A stretch of DNA of 64,000 nucleotides from Magnolia sinica (GCF_029962835.1 NC_080589.1:23860586-23924585), one strand, 5' to 3'. Shown: positions 9,484 through 21,277, counted from the first letter of the stretch. The notes: generated by a model not told the origin, from the letters alone. Made by a program: numbers and translations.

Positions 9484-12459
9484 TGTAACGTCCTGTCCAA
9501 CCAGAATAGTGTCCAGAGTCGTCCACGTAGGATTTACGGCAGGATCGTTCATTTAAACTACTCGTGGTGGGGTACCACAAGTAAATTAACCTAGGATTAG
9601 ACCATTAGAGTAGACCAGTCTAGTTATGACTGGACCAAGTGTGGGCCGTCAAGCCAGATAGCCCGCTTACACTTAACAACAGCCCGTGCGGGCTATACAG
9701 CGACCTAGGAAGGTCAGAAAAATCTAAAAATTTGGGGAACCATAGATCTCACTAGGCTTGTAGTCCATCACGGGCCACGGACTCAGTGGACACCCAGAAA
9801 TTAATTATCCATGCTGTCCCAGTGGCACTTGCCAAACGCAACTCACCCCAGGCTAGAATTGAAACTGGCACTTGTAAATAAAACTGAGATTTCAGGCTTT
9901 CCAGATGTCGGATCTCTTTTACATTTACGGTGAAGGTCTATCGTATTTTTCTATGCCCGTTCATAAAATCTGGGACCCGATCATGGAACAGTGACCGTTG
10001 ATCACAAATCGGACCCGTACGATCAAACCCCACATCCGATCATTCCCAAATTTTGCATGGCCCTTCATCAGGCCATGGAGCACCTATCCTATAAGATTCA
10101 TGGCCAGAGGGCTACCAGAACCGCCCTAACATTCAGAATGGACCTCGTTGGGCCATTTAAAGATCGGAGCCGTGTGATAGAACCCCGCATCCATTTGTCC
10201 CCAAATTTTACATGGCCCCTCCTCGGGCCATGAGACACCTACATGCCAAATTTGGTGGCTAAGGGGGTGATAGGGCCGCCCCAAAGCAAAAAGGGGCCCC
10301 CCACAGGGCCATTTTGGGAAGTTGTTGGAACTTAAGGCCAAAGGGCCCAAGTTTAGGAAATAAAACCCTAGCTCCTTATCTCATAACTCCCACCATTACT
10401 ACCACCACCAAGGGAATAAAGAGAGAGCAAGGAGAGAAAGTGAGAGTGAAGCAGAGAGAGGGGGACCTTAGATCGAGGTGGGGCCCAAGGAAACCCAATC
10501 TTGCAACCTCCTACCTTTTCTCCAAGAAAACCTCCACCATAACCGCAAGAGTCGCTTCCGTTGATCGTATAGGTAAATCCCTCATCCTTTTTCTTGAAAC
10601 CCTTGTGTTGAGAGGGAGTTGGCATGAAATTCTAACATGCAAGTGCTTGCTTTAGGGATTCCGGCCGATCGACCCCAAAATCCATGCTCCTAGGTCGTTC
10701 TCCAAGTCTTCAACAATCCATGGGTGCGGACTATTATCCTTAGGTGGCCTAGCACCACTTTTAGTATGAGGCTAATGATTTTTATTGCTTGGATGATGTA
10801 TTTGGAGAACCTAGGATAACCCTAGGAACTTACTTTTGATCTTTTCAATCAACATGGAATAGTTATGAATGTTTGTTGTCCCTCACATGATTAGTATAAA
10901 TTTAATGATTACATGTTCATGTCTTATTTGATGCTTGTATGATGTTACCCTATAGCATGTGTGATTCATTAATCCTTGTGCATTTGGGTCCTATGAGGTG
11001 TATGAAATGCTTAGCTCTTTCTCTAAATCATACAAAACACATGCACTTTTACTCCACAACACTGCTAGCTTTGATTGTTGTAAAATTTGATTTTTATGTT
11101 AGGACATATGGATGCATGATAATGCTTATGCTAGATGATAACCTTGAATGTTAGCATGTTATGGATTACCCTCAAATTCCTAGGATGGTCAGGAAACTGA
11201 GGTGAGAGAAGGTGGCCCATTAGTAGGATTGCCTTGAGGCTAGGCCGGCGGATTTGGATGAGTACGGATGGGCGACAGTAGTTGGACTACATGGGTCATA
11301 TGTACCCGATGTCGTCTATTTTATACACGCTTGGACCCGCAAGGTCTAGTTCACGTGCTGACCATTCATGTTTGTTAACCATGTTTGCCCACACCTGTAT
11401 GGAACCTGGAACACCCTTCAATCGTTGTAGCCCATTGGTAACCAAATTAAAATCGATCCACCATCACGTGAGCCGGGCATGGTGTAATGGGACACTGTGT
11501 CCGAGCTGTTGGACTACGCTGCAGTGACAAGCCTCCCACTAGTGACCGCGAGCGATTCCTTTTCTCAGCACTCCCCATGTGCTTGAAGTCGGGGATGGGG
11601 AACCCGATGGGATCAAGGATCGCGGGGTCTTGACCTCACACGTTGAGGGGCTTTGGCCTCACAAATAGTTTAGGGCATCGATACGTGAGGTGTATCAGTT
11701 TTCCCAACCTACTGAATGAATGAAATTAACTAAGAACTTGACTAACATTATCATCGCATCGCACTAGCTAGGTTGGCGACTCAGCAATCGAGGTCGCAAT
11801 GAGGGAGTGTTGTTAATTCGCGATGGTTAAATGGAGTTGTTTGAGGGAGTGTTGTGGTAAGGGCATGCATCATATCATCTATCATGCATATGCATTAATA
11901 AGATTAGTCAGGTGTTTATGAATATTGTCTTTCATTAAGTTCATAATATAATTGATTCTTGTTACAACTTAAGACTAATAGCACCCACTGAGTTGATCAC
12001 TCACTCCCATTCTTGGACGGTGTTTTAAAACACCAACCAAACTCTCTAGTAGATGCAGGTGATGCAGAGTAGGAGCCTGGTGGCACGAGCCTTGAGGAGG
12101 AGGACGAGCTATTCTACTTCCAGCCGATGGACAGTTCCCCGTCGGCTTAGTAGACGGGTTTAGATCGCTGAGTGTGGACTCAGCCCTATTCTTTTGGACA
12201 TGGCATTTTTTTTTGTGATTTTATTGGGCAACGCCTTGTGCAACCCATTATATATTCTTTTGGACGTGTATATATATATATATATATTTTACCTTTGTTA
12301 GTTCAGTAGACTGGATGTAATTGTGTTTCATGTTCTAAGTAATTCCACGCTCCGCATTTAAACCTGACTAAACGCAAAATAATAAAAATCTGTTATAAGT
12401 GATACTTGGGAACTTGGGAGTCGAGTGTATGCACGACCCTCAATTTCCAAGGCGTTACA
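9484..12459 (+). repeat. Gypsy-1 5' LTR (2,976 bp)
   Basis: Starts TGTAACGTCCTGTCC and ends GGCGTTACA, directly before the primer site. It aligns along its whole length with the 3' LTR once the nested solo LTR is removed. It contains a decayed copy of the GACGAGCC-type hairpin (11514-11541), the palindrome GGTGTTTTAAAACACC (12019-12034) and a (TA)n tract at about 12269-12289. The open frames of 70-110 codons in it recur in the 3' LTR with stops and are not supported as genes. Confidence 0.9.
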
Positions 12460-12462
12460 AGT

Positions 12463-12475
12463 TGGTATCAGAGCA
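12463..12475 (+). other. Primer binding site, initiator Met tRNA
   Basis: TGGTATCAGAGCA lies 3 bp after the 5' LTR. It is complementary to the 3' end of plant initiator methionine tRNA, the usual primer of plant gypsy and copia elements. Confidence 0.92.
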
Positions 12476-13761
12476 ATGGTTTGGAATTAATTGGGCCATG
12501 GGTTATGGACTCATTAACGCATCCGCTAACTTAGGAAGGGATGCAATAACGATACTGAAACATTAGGAACCACCCCAGACCCTGAATCGACAAATCTTAG
12601 AGGGAAGGTAAGACTTCTAGCAAGTTAGGATCGAGGAGCAAGAGAGTGTAGGGTCGTTAGGAATTGGGTTCAAGAGTCTTATAGTGTATTGGCTCATTGA
12701 TAGAAACGAGCTGAAAATCGCAAGATTTGACGGTTGAAGCCATTGTCCTAGACCAAATGGGGTAATATCGGGCTGAACTTGATGGTTCCGACCCCTTTGG
12801 GGATAAATACATTGAGGTGAACAAGAATTTACCAAAATGAGGGAAATAGTAGAGAAAAATTAGATTTCGGCCCTAACCAGAGGAAATCTTGCACAACGAA
12901 TAGGACCATTATCTAGATTAGCTTCTTCTACCCCAAATTCATATATGGTACTTCCTCGGGGGCCTTATCGGCGCTCGGGAAATAGCAAAACATGTGGACC
13001 CTATTGGGGAAAACAGCAACAGCGTCGCCGGCACCCAACCATCCAGCGGGCCGGTGCCACAACGCCCACGAACGCAACTAGCACCTGATTGTCTAGGGCC
13101 TCGGTGCCACAGCACCGAACGGGCGCAGCTAGCGCCTGACCTTCCAGCGGGCCGGCGCCGCCAGCGCCCAACCCCTAAACGTGGGTTTCCCCTATCCTTT
13201 CCATGCACACACGTATGGGGCCCACTTTTCTTGCTATTTAGGGATGTTTAGAGCCCATTCTCTCTATTTACACTACATCCCACCCCTTCTAAACCCTTTC
13301 CAAAACCCCAACACACATTTCTCTCCTCTCTCACTCTCCCATTCTAGATCTTCTTCAAACCCACCTCCTCCTCCTTTACATTGCCCATCTCCCTAACCCA
13401 TATCACTTCACTCTTATTCAAATCTCTTATTGAAAACCCATTTTTAAACCCCATATCCTCAATCCCATGCCCCAAATCCTCTCCAACATTCATCTTCAAA
13501 ACCCATCTCTTAAACCACATTAAAGTCCATCCTCAAAACCCATTCACCAAAACTCATTCATAAAACTCAACCTCAACCCTGTCTCAAATCTCATTTTCAA
13601 ACCCATTCCAAAATCTCTCCCAGATCTTCTTTTCTCTACTCATTTCCAAATCATTCCTCAACTCTCATTCCTCAAATCCATCTTCTTAAACCCATCCAAA
13701 ATCCCTTCCCAAATCCTACATAAACTCCTCCCCTATTACCTCAACTCCTTTCTCCAACCCC
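12476..13761 (+). other. Gypsy-1 untranslated leader with pyrimidine tract
   Basis: There is no coding domain between the primer site and ORF0. 13020-13170 is GC-rich with repeated GGGCCGGTGCCAC...GCGCCTGAC words. 13255-13755 is almost free of G and consists of C/T/A words such as AACCCATTT and CCTCAAC. It probably forms the long RNA leader. Open frames here are low-complexity artefacts. Confidence 0.6.
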
Positions 13762-14934
13762 ATGGGAAAAAAGAGACCGACTCCCGCCGAGCCGGGACTG
13801 AGCCAAGAAAGGCGAAGCAAGCAGAAGGCCGATCCAAAGGGGAAGGCGGTCTCAGATGTCCGATCTAAGCATAAAAATGATTCTCAAAGGGCTTCCGCCA
13901 TTCAAGCCTCCCAACCGCCAGTTGAAGATATGAGAAATTTTCACGTACGCAGTGTCGCCTTCGAAGCCTCTGTGGAGGAGCATCTGTTTAATCAGTACGC
14001 CCTACTCGGTTAGCTTATGGACAAGGAATGGGGTCCAATGTTCTATGGAAGTTCCTAGGCAGATGAAGGACAAGTTAGGGCTTTCTACGTGCGGATCAGA
14101 AATCCTCAATTCAAGCCTTTGGACTTTGATGTTATATCCGGGAGCAAGAGATTCCACTTCGGGGTGGAGGATATTGCTGACGTACTTGGAGTGTCATGAG
14201 GCGAGATACAGATTGATGAAGGAAATTTAGATACGAGTCGAGCCCGCGATGAGCAGACCCGCTTTTTGTGTGGATGGGTTACCTAGTGGAAGCGAGGGGA
14301 GCGAGGGCAAGGTCTGAGCTCGACCAACTTGACCCCAGAGTACCGAGTACTTCACCGCATTTGCACCTATAAAGTGTACCTGAGGTTGATAAACCGAACC
14401 GAGTGCTCCCGCTATATGGTAGAGTTTTTATATCAGGTGGGACAGGGAGCAGATGTGTGCCTCCCTAGCGTAGTACTCCACCAGATTATGCGGGCCGTAA
14501 GAGCCACAAGGAAGAGTGTATGCTTTCTCTTTGGTCGCCTGGTCTGTCAGTTGGCTCAGCAATATGGTGTGGGCGGATCGGATGGAAATCCCATAATGAC
14601 ATAACAATTGGGGGATGATATGCTAAATAAGTTGAGGATAGGCCCCAAGCAGCTACAAGCCCACATCGACGAATACGGGGAACCTGACGAAGAAGAAGAA
14701 GAAAGCGATGGAAGTGACGAGAATGAGAATGAGGATGGGGCTGAAGAGGTAGGAGAAGTTGAGGAAATTGAAGAAGTTGGCAGGGAGCTACTTACCATCC
14801 CAGATATACGCGAGCGCTTGAATGCACTCAAGGCCGAGGTAGCAGAGATCAAGGAGAACCAAGCCAGGCACCAAGCGAAGCAGGAAAAATGGAATAAGAA
14901 AATGTATCGGGCCATAAAGACCCTGATCTGCTGA
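13762..14934 (+). pseudogene. Gypsy-1 ORF0: extra ORF before gag, degenerate
   Basis: One frame of 390 codons is readable from ATG 13762 to TGA 14932, broken by five in-frame stops (first at 14011) but by no frameshift. The N-terminus is basic and low complexity. The middle has a folded-looking domain (FYVRIRNPQF, then FHFGVEDIADVLGVS, then LHRICTYKVYLR...VCLPSVVLHQIMRA). This pattern reminds me of the 'putative plant transposon protein' domain found in ORFs linked to plant retroelements. The C-terminus is an acidic run (DEEEEESDGSDENENEDG) followed by a predicted coiled coil (IRERLNALKAEVAEIKENQA). It is not gag, which follows separately. Function unknown; the family match is from memory of its pattern and needs a profile search. 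Confidence 0.6.
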
Positions 14935-14935
14935 A

Positions 14936-15316
14936 GTAAGGGGGAGGACGCACCCCCGTTCTCATCTGACTCAGAAGAATAGTAGATTAACTTTACAAAC
15001 AGCTAGTAGTTTGCTTTAAGTCGGTTAGGTATAATTGCATGTACTGAAGGATAGTTAGGGCTTTTGCTTAACTAGATTGTGTTTCCTTTACGTCTAGCAT
15101 GTTTAGTAATGCTTGTAATCCATGGTGTAACATGTAATTGGCCATACCAATGGCATTTTGAAATCAATGTGAATGTATGGATTGACTTAAAGTTGCCTTC
15201 TTGCTTGTGAGTGCCTTGCATGTGTAGTTGTTATAATCATAAATTAAATTGGTAGGTCTTATATGCATGGTGTACGTGATGCCCTAGTGGTTAACATTCT
15301 AAGGAACGTTTTTCAG
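14936..15316 (+). other. Candidate intron between ORF0 and gag
   Basis: This 381-bp stretch starts GTAAGGGGG right after the ORF0 stop and ends CGTTTTTCAG five bases before the gag ATG. It is T-rich, has no open frame and offers a branch-like CTAAG near the end. It may be a spliced segment used to express gag, or a plain spacer. Splicing would not put ORF0 and gag in one frame. Confidence 0.35.
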
Positions 15317-15320
15317 GAGG

Positions 15321-16543
15321 ATGCGCTCTAGGAATGACGCTCGTTTTGTCCGCCTACCTCATGGCGGCTTGGTCGAGAGGGACCAAATCCCCGAGGATCA
15401 ACAAGGCCCCCAAGGGGCGACCGGTTCCCAAAACACAGGTAGTACTACCCACGAAGCAGTCTTGAATGTGCCGCCGACACCGGCCACGACACCCGCACCT
15501 CCCCCAACGCCAGCTATGGACCAAATGGGTCAGATGTTGCTTCTCATGCAAGAACAACAGCAAATGATGGCCACCATGATGGGAGCCATGGCCCATAACA
15601 TGGGTATGCAATAACCGGAACAACCCGGCATAACGGCACCTATGACCAACACAAGCAATCTATTCGAGTGGTTTCAAAGATTTAGGCCACCTACTTTTGT
15701 CAGCACCCACTGCCAAGAGGAAACGAAATACTGGGCTCAACCGAGTCACTAAGTTACTTCGGCCTCTCCACTGTTCTGAAACGGAGAGTGTCAAGCTCCT
15801 CTCATACCTCTTTGAAAAGGAGGCGGACTATGGTGGGAGAGCGTGCTTAGGTCCGTTCCTAAGACCCACGTATGGACGTGGGAAGTGTTTGAGAGCTGGT
15901 TCAATCAGAAGTACCTCCCTCAGACGTACCAGCACGAGAGGAAAAATGAATTCCTTCGCCTCCAACAAGGAGGAATGACCGTAGCGCAATACGAGAACCG
16001 CTTCACTGAGTTGTCGCGCTACGCTTCCCAGATAGTCACTGATGAGGCAATTAAAATGAGGAGGTTCATGGAAGGGTTAAGGAGAGGCATTCGTTCGAAG
16101 ATGTGTTGTGCTAGCATCAGGACATATGCCGAGCTCATTGAGATGTCGATACAGTCAGAACAGGATGAGGAATGAGTCTCACAGACCCATTCACAGCTGG
16201 GACCACGAAACAGGATGGAGGGGTCGTCATATTCTTTTGTCGGGAAAAGGCCGTACCCAAATTCTCCACCTAAGCTGGCTGCCACACTGGCCCCTTTTGT
16301 CGACCCACTCAGATATGCAGCTACTGTAGGATGACCGGTCACTCTGAGTTGTACTGCTTTACGAAGATGAGGGACCTCGGTTTCACACCCCCACAGTGCA
16401 TCAATAGACACCCACAGCAGGCCTTACAGATTCCTCCTCTACGGACGATGGGGCCTGGCCAGCAGTTCCATCGTCCTCCTCTACCTCAAGCTAGGCGGCC
16501 ACAACAGCCTATACAGCGACCGAACTTTTCACAGCAAGCGTGA
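15321..16543 (+). pseudogene. Gypsy-1 gag (capsid and zinc knuckle), degenerate
   Basis: Gag packages the element RNA. After a proline/glutamine-rich N-terminus (15321-15611, stop at 15612) the retrotransposon capsid domain is visible in pieces: LLRPLHCSETESVKLLSYL (about 15735-15795) and, in another frame, WFNQKYLPQTYQHERKNEFL with MTVAQYENRFTELSRYA (15900-16030). A CCHC zinc knuckle, C-SY-C-RMTG-H-SELY-C, is intact at 16316-16357. At least two frameshifts and several stops separate these parts, so no capsid can be made. The start was chosen at the ATG after the candidate splice site. Protease follows about 60 bp later. Confidence 0.85.
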
Positions 16544-16603
16544 GTCCATGCATTAGCGGCAGAGGGCCAAGATGCAGTCACCCCCACTCCTACGGCCTTC
16601 GAG

Positions 16604-16860
16604 GTGACAGCCCACATTCAAGGTACTCCCATATTTCTGTTGGTGGACACCGGGTCCACCTCTTCTCTCATATCGCATGCAACCGTTAAGCATCTAGGAC
16701 TACGCCCTATCCCCTTCATAGGGGTAAAGATCATTGCCGCCGTCGGTACTTATTCAGAAGAAGCAACAAAGATATGTCGTGATTACCACATAGACTTGGG
16801 TGCAAGGTGGTGTTCGTGGACTTGATAGTGACCAAGATCTTCCATTACGATGTCATCCTG
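16604..16860 (+). pseudogene. Gypsy-1 aspartic protease, degenerate
   Basis: The retropepsin active site LVDTGST (DTGS at 16646-16657) is intact, followed by SSLISHATVKHLGL. A frameshift near 16805 breaks it, and the C-terminal part resumes as [12 protein letters not shown] in the frame of the reverse transcriptase. In an intact element this domain cleaves the Gag-Pol polyprotein. Confidence 0.85.
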
Positions 16861-17937
16861 GGCATGGACTGGTTGACTGTGATGAAGGTAGAAATTGACT
16901 GTGACACCTTATCGATGAAGATATACGAGGGTGAAGGTGCCTCCTACACGTTTCCGGTTCAGGTCAGCCACGATCGTAGAATTTTGTGTTATGCTTCATT
17001 GGACGAGGGTTATGATGGACTCTCGATAACATGTACACTCGTGGTCCAAGTTTTTTGGGACGTGTTTACGGTCATACCTGGACTCCCTCCTCGACGTGAG
17101 ATAGACTTCACGATCGATTTGACACCGAGTGTTACACCCATTTCCTTGCCTACTTACCGCATGCCCCCATGTGAGATGGAAGAGCTAAGGTCTCAGATTG
17201 ACAAATTGCTAGAGTCGGGCTTCATCCGACCCAGCATATCGCCATGGGGAGCCCCAGTCCTATTTGTGAAGAAGAAGGACGGCTCATTGCGATTGTGTGT
17301 AGATTACAGGAGATTGAACCAAGTGACAATTCAGAACAAATACCCATTGCCTAGAATTGACGACTTGTTCGACCAACTGAGGGGTGCTCAATACTTCTTA
17401 AAAATCGATCTACAATCAGGGTACCATCAGCTGCGAGTCAGGGACGAGGATATACAGAAAATGGCCTTTAGAACCTGCTTTGGCCATTATGAGTTCCTAG
17501 TTATGTCGTTCGGACTCACCAATGCTCCAGCGGTATTCATGAATCTCATGAACAGGGTCTTCAGGCTGTTCCTATACAGATTCGTCATCGTATTCATCGA
17601 CGACATATTAATTTATTCAAAGAGCCGTGAAGAGCATGCAGAACATTTAAGAGCAGTCCTGAAGGCACTCAAGAAAAATCAATTATTTGTGCAATTCAGA
17701 AAATGTGACTTCTGGAAGGAGGAGGTCAAATTTCTAGGACATGTAGTGTCCAAAGAAGGAATATTTATGGATCTCACCAAGGTGGTAGCCGTACAAGATT
17801 GGAAGCAACCAAAATTGATTACGGAAGTGAGAAGTTTTCTCGGTCTTACTGGCTATTATCGAAGGTTCATTAGAGACTTTTCTAAGATAGCCCGGCCGCT
17901 ATCCCAGCTTACACGTAAGGACCTCAAATTTACCTAG
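16861..17937 (+). pseudogene. Gypsy-1 reverse transcriptase, longest open part of pol
   Basis: The frame open from 16807 to 17937 ends the protease and carries a full reverse transcriptase domain. Visible motifs in order: [62 protein letters not shown], the FIDD catalytic box (17593-17604) with two Asp, [11 protein letters not shown], and the thumb [15 protein letters not shown]. The domain itself has no stop. It ends at TAG 17935, where Gypsy-2 has TGG (Trp). It copies element RNA to DNA in the virus-like particle. Confidence 0.92.
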
Positions 17938-18430
17938 AACGAGAAGGCGGAGGCGACCTTCCAAGAGTTAAAAGATAGACTGACGTCGACACCTGTGCTT
18001 GTGCTACCTGAGTAAGGGGTTAAGTACACCGTCTGTACTGATGCCTCTCGTGTGGGCTTGGGTTGCGTACTCATGCAGAAGGACAGGGCAATCGCTTACG
18101 CATCTCGGCAGTTAAGGAAACATGAGGAAAACTACCCTACACATGACCTCGAACTTGCAGTGATGGTATTTGCACTGAAGATATGGAGACACTATCTCTA
18201 TGGTGAAGAATTTTAGCTCTTCTGTGGCCATAAGAGCCTCAAATACATCTTTACTCAAAAGAATCTGAACATGAGACAATGTCACTAGATGGAGACGTTG
18301 AAGGACTTCAAGTTCGATGTCTCGTATCACCCTGGCAAGGCCAATTTGGTGGCGGACGCCTTGAGCCGTAAAAGGGCGCTCGAATTGGCGACCCCGCTAA
18401 TGGTGAGAGAATGGGACATGGTGGAATTTG
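17938..18430 (+). pseudogene. Gypsy-1 RNase H, degenerate
   Basis: In the reverse transcriptase frame after the stop at 17935: [16 protein letters not shown], then [20 protein letters not shown] (start near 18030), then FDVSYHPGKANLVADALSRK (18310-18370). These are the gypsy RNase H motifs, with the catalytic Asp and Glu present. Stops at about 18013 (CAA to TAA when compared with Gypsy-2), 18214 and 18286 break it. It would degrade the RNA template. Confidence 0.85.
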
Positions 18431-18559
18431 TACGGGACTTCGACATGAAGCTAACCGTGGAGGAACCGTACGAGGTCATAGACCACATTCAGGCCCAGCC
18501 AATGATTAACAGTAAAATCATTGAAGCCCAAGAAGGCAATGAGCTATTGGGAAAGATGA

Positions 18560-19440
18560 GAGAAAGAGCAAAGAATGACGTAGAGTCTGAGTGGAGAGTC
18601 GGCACTGATGGGGGATTACGGTACCGAGGCCACCTTTGTGTCCCAAATCTTCAGGGACTACGAGAAGAAGTCCTAGATGCTGCTCACAACTCCAAGTTGG
18701 CGATGCATCCTGGTAGTACCAAGATGTACCAGGATCTGAGGCGAAACTATTGGTGGGACACATGAAGAAGGAAATAGCGAAGTATGTGTCCCGATGCCTC
18801 ACGTATTAACAGGTCAAAGCCGAGCACCGCCGAGCACCGGGTCTTTTGCAACCCATGCCCATAGCAGAATGGAAATGGAACTTCATATTAATGGATTTTA
18901 TTTTCGGGTTGCCTAAGACTAGGAAGGGCCATGACTCAATATGGGTGATTGTGGACCGGTTAACCAAATCAGCCCATTTCTTGCCGATAAAGGCTTTTAA
19001 CTCCGCTGATGATCTAGCCAAGTTGTATATCAAGGAGATAGTACGGCTCCATGGTATCCCGTTGGAAATTATGTTGAACTAGGACGCTCGATTCACGTCG
19101 ATCTTCTGGACTCGCATGTAAGAAGCTATAGGAGTGAAGCTGAAGTTTAACACCGCCTTCCACCCGCAGACAGATGGGTAAACCGAGAGGGTGAATCAGA
19201 TATTGGAAGACATGTTGAGCGCTTGTGTATTGGATTTTCAAGAGAGTTGGGACAACTGCCTTCCGTACGCCGAGTTCGCCTATAACAATGCTTCCAGGCT
19301 AGCATCGGCATGACACCTTACGAGGCTTTGTACAGGCGTCCGTGTTGAGCCCCACATTATTGAGAGGAAATTGGTGAGAAGAGTTTGTTAGGGCCGGACT
19401 TGGTGCGAATTACGACCGAAAAGATTGGAACTATTTGACA
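18560..19440 (+). pseudogene. Gypsy-1 integrase, degenerate
   Basis: The zinc-binding part is present (NSKLAMHPGSTKMYQDLRRN, then SRCLTY, where one of the two Cys is replaced by Tyr). The catalytic core follows: DSIWVIVDRLTKSAHF with the first Asp. The second Asp region reads LHGIPLEIMLN-stop-DARFTS, so the SDRD motif is damaged. The Glu region ERVNQILEDML remains. A frameshift at about 18755, stops at 18807, 19080, 19120 and 19180, and another frameshift near 19290 show it is dead. Confidence 0.88.
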
Positions 19441-19971
19441 CTGCCTCTTGACGGCTCAAAGTAGATAGAAGAGCTATGCCGACACTAGACGGAGGGACTT
19501 GGAATTTGAAGCAGGGGACCACGTATTTCTCAAAATCTCCCCTAATGAAGGGTGTTGTATGCTTCGACAAGAAGGGAAAGCTCACACCACAATTCATTGG
19601 GCCCTTCCAGATTTTGAATCGCGTAGATACAGTTGCTTATTGCTTAGCCCTACCTATGACACTCGCCGGAGTGCACAATGTCTTTCATGTATTAATGTTG
19701 AAGAAGTACGTCCCTGATCCTTCGCATGTCATCAAGTGGGAACACGTGGAGCTCAAGGAGAATGCCACATATATTGTCTGACCCACTTGAATACTGGATA
19801 GGAAGGAGCAGGTCCTATGCAACAAGGTCATCCCATTGGTCAAGATACTATGGACCCACCATGATGAAGAAGATGCCACTTAGGAGACGGAAGCCGAAGT
19901 CCGCAAGCATTACCCGAGCCTGCTTCAGCAATACGAGCAGGTACAAAATTTTGAGGATAAAATTTATTTAT
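19441..19971 (+). pseudogene. Gypsy-1 integrase C-terminus, chromodomain-like
   Basis: GKLTPQFIGPFQILNRVD, then LAGVHNVFHVLMLKKYVPDP, then ILDRKEQVLCNKVIPLVKIL and a tail ending YEQVQNFEDKI. This is the GPY/F region followed by the chromodomain-like tail of plant chromoviruses, which targets integration to chromatin. Stops at 19779 and later break the frame. Confidence 0.75.
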
Positions 19972-19984
19972 AAGGGGGGTAGAT
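19972..19984 (+). other. Gypsy-1 polypurine tract
   Basis: AAGGGGGGTAGAT lies immediately before the 3' LTR and primes plus-strand DNA synthesis. Gypsy-2 has the same sequence in the same place. Confidence 0.88.
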
Positions 19985-21277
19985 TGTAATGTCCTGTCCA
20001 ACCAGAACAGTGTCCTGAGTCGTCCATGTAAGATTTGCCGCATGACTGTTCATTTAAACTACTCATGGTGGGGTACCACAAGTAAATTAATCTAGGATTA
20101 GCCTATTAGAGTAGACCAGTCTGGTTATGATTGGACCAAGTGTGGGCCGTCAAGCCAGATGGCCCGCTTACACTTAACAACAGCCCATGTGAGCTATACA
20201 GCGACCTAGGAAGGTCAGAAAAATCTAAAAATTTGGGGAACCATAGATCTCACTAGGCTTGTGGTCCATCGCAGGCCACAGACTCAGTGGACACCCAGAA
20301 ATTAATTATCCATGCCGTCCTAGCGGCACTTGCCAAACGCAACTCACCTCAGGCCAGAATTGAATCTGACACTTGTAGATAAAACTGAGATTCCAAGCTT
20401 TTCAGCCATCAGATCTCTTTTAAATTTACGGTGAAGGTCTATCATATTTTTCTACACCCGTCCACAAAATCTGGGACCCGATCGTGGAACGGTGACCGTT
20501 GATCGCAAATCAGACCCGTACGATTAAACCCCACATCTGATCGTTTTCAAATTTTGCATGCCCTTCATCGGGTAATGGAGCACCTATCCTATAAGATTCA
20601 TGGCCAGAGGGCCACTAGAACCACCCTAACAACCAGAATGGACCTCGTTGGGCCATTTAAAGATCGAAGCCGTGTGATAGAACTCCGCATTTGTTTGTCT
20701 CCAAATTTTACATGGCCCCTCATCAGGTCATGAGACACCTACATGCCAAATTTGGTGGCCATGGGGGTGATAAGGCTGCCCCAAAGTAAAAAGGGCCCCC
20801 ACTGGGCCATTTTGGGAAGTTGTTAGAACTTAAGGCCAAAGGGCCCAAGTTTAGGAAATAAAATCCTAGCTCCTTATCTCATAACTCCCACCATTACTAC
20901 CACGACCAAGGGAGTAAAGAGAGTAAGGAGAGAGAGAGAGTAAAGAAGAGAGAGGGGGACCTTAGATCGAGGTGGGGCCCAATGAAACCAAATCTTGCAA
21001 CCTCCTACCTTTTCTCCAAGAAAACCTCCACCACAATTGCAAGAGTTGCTTCCGTTGATCGTATAGGTAAATTCCTCATCCCTTTTCTTGAAACCCTTGT
21101 GTTAAGAATGCGTTGGCATGGAATTCTAACATGCAAGTGCTTGCTTTAGGGATTCCGGCAGATCGACTCCCAAATCCACGCTCCTAGGTCGTTCTCCAAG
21201 TCTTCAACGATCCATAGGTGTGGACTATTATCCTTAGGTGGCCTAGCACCAATTTTAGTATGAGGCTAATGATTTTT

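Noticed and set aside
10939..11527. Open frames in the Gypsy-1 LTR that recur in the 3' LTR
   Set aside because: Recurrence is explained by LTR duplication. The frames lack domains and differ by nonsense and missense changes.
12463..12475. Possible tRNA gene fragment
   Set aside because: Only the 13-bp tRNA 3'-end complement is present at the LTR edge. It is a primer binding site, not a tRNA gene.
14556..14915. Ser-rich open frame opposite the acidic tail of ORF0
   Set aside because: It is an antisense shadow of the GAA/GAT-rich coding strand.
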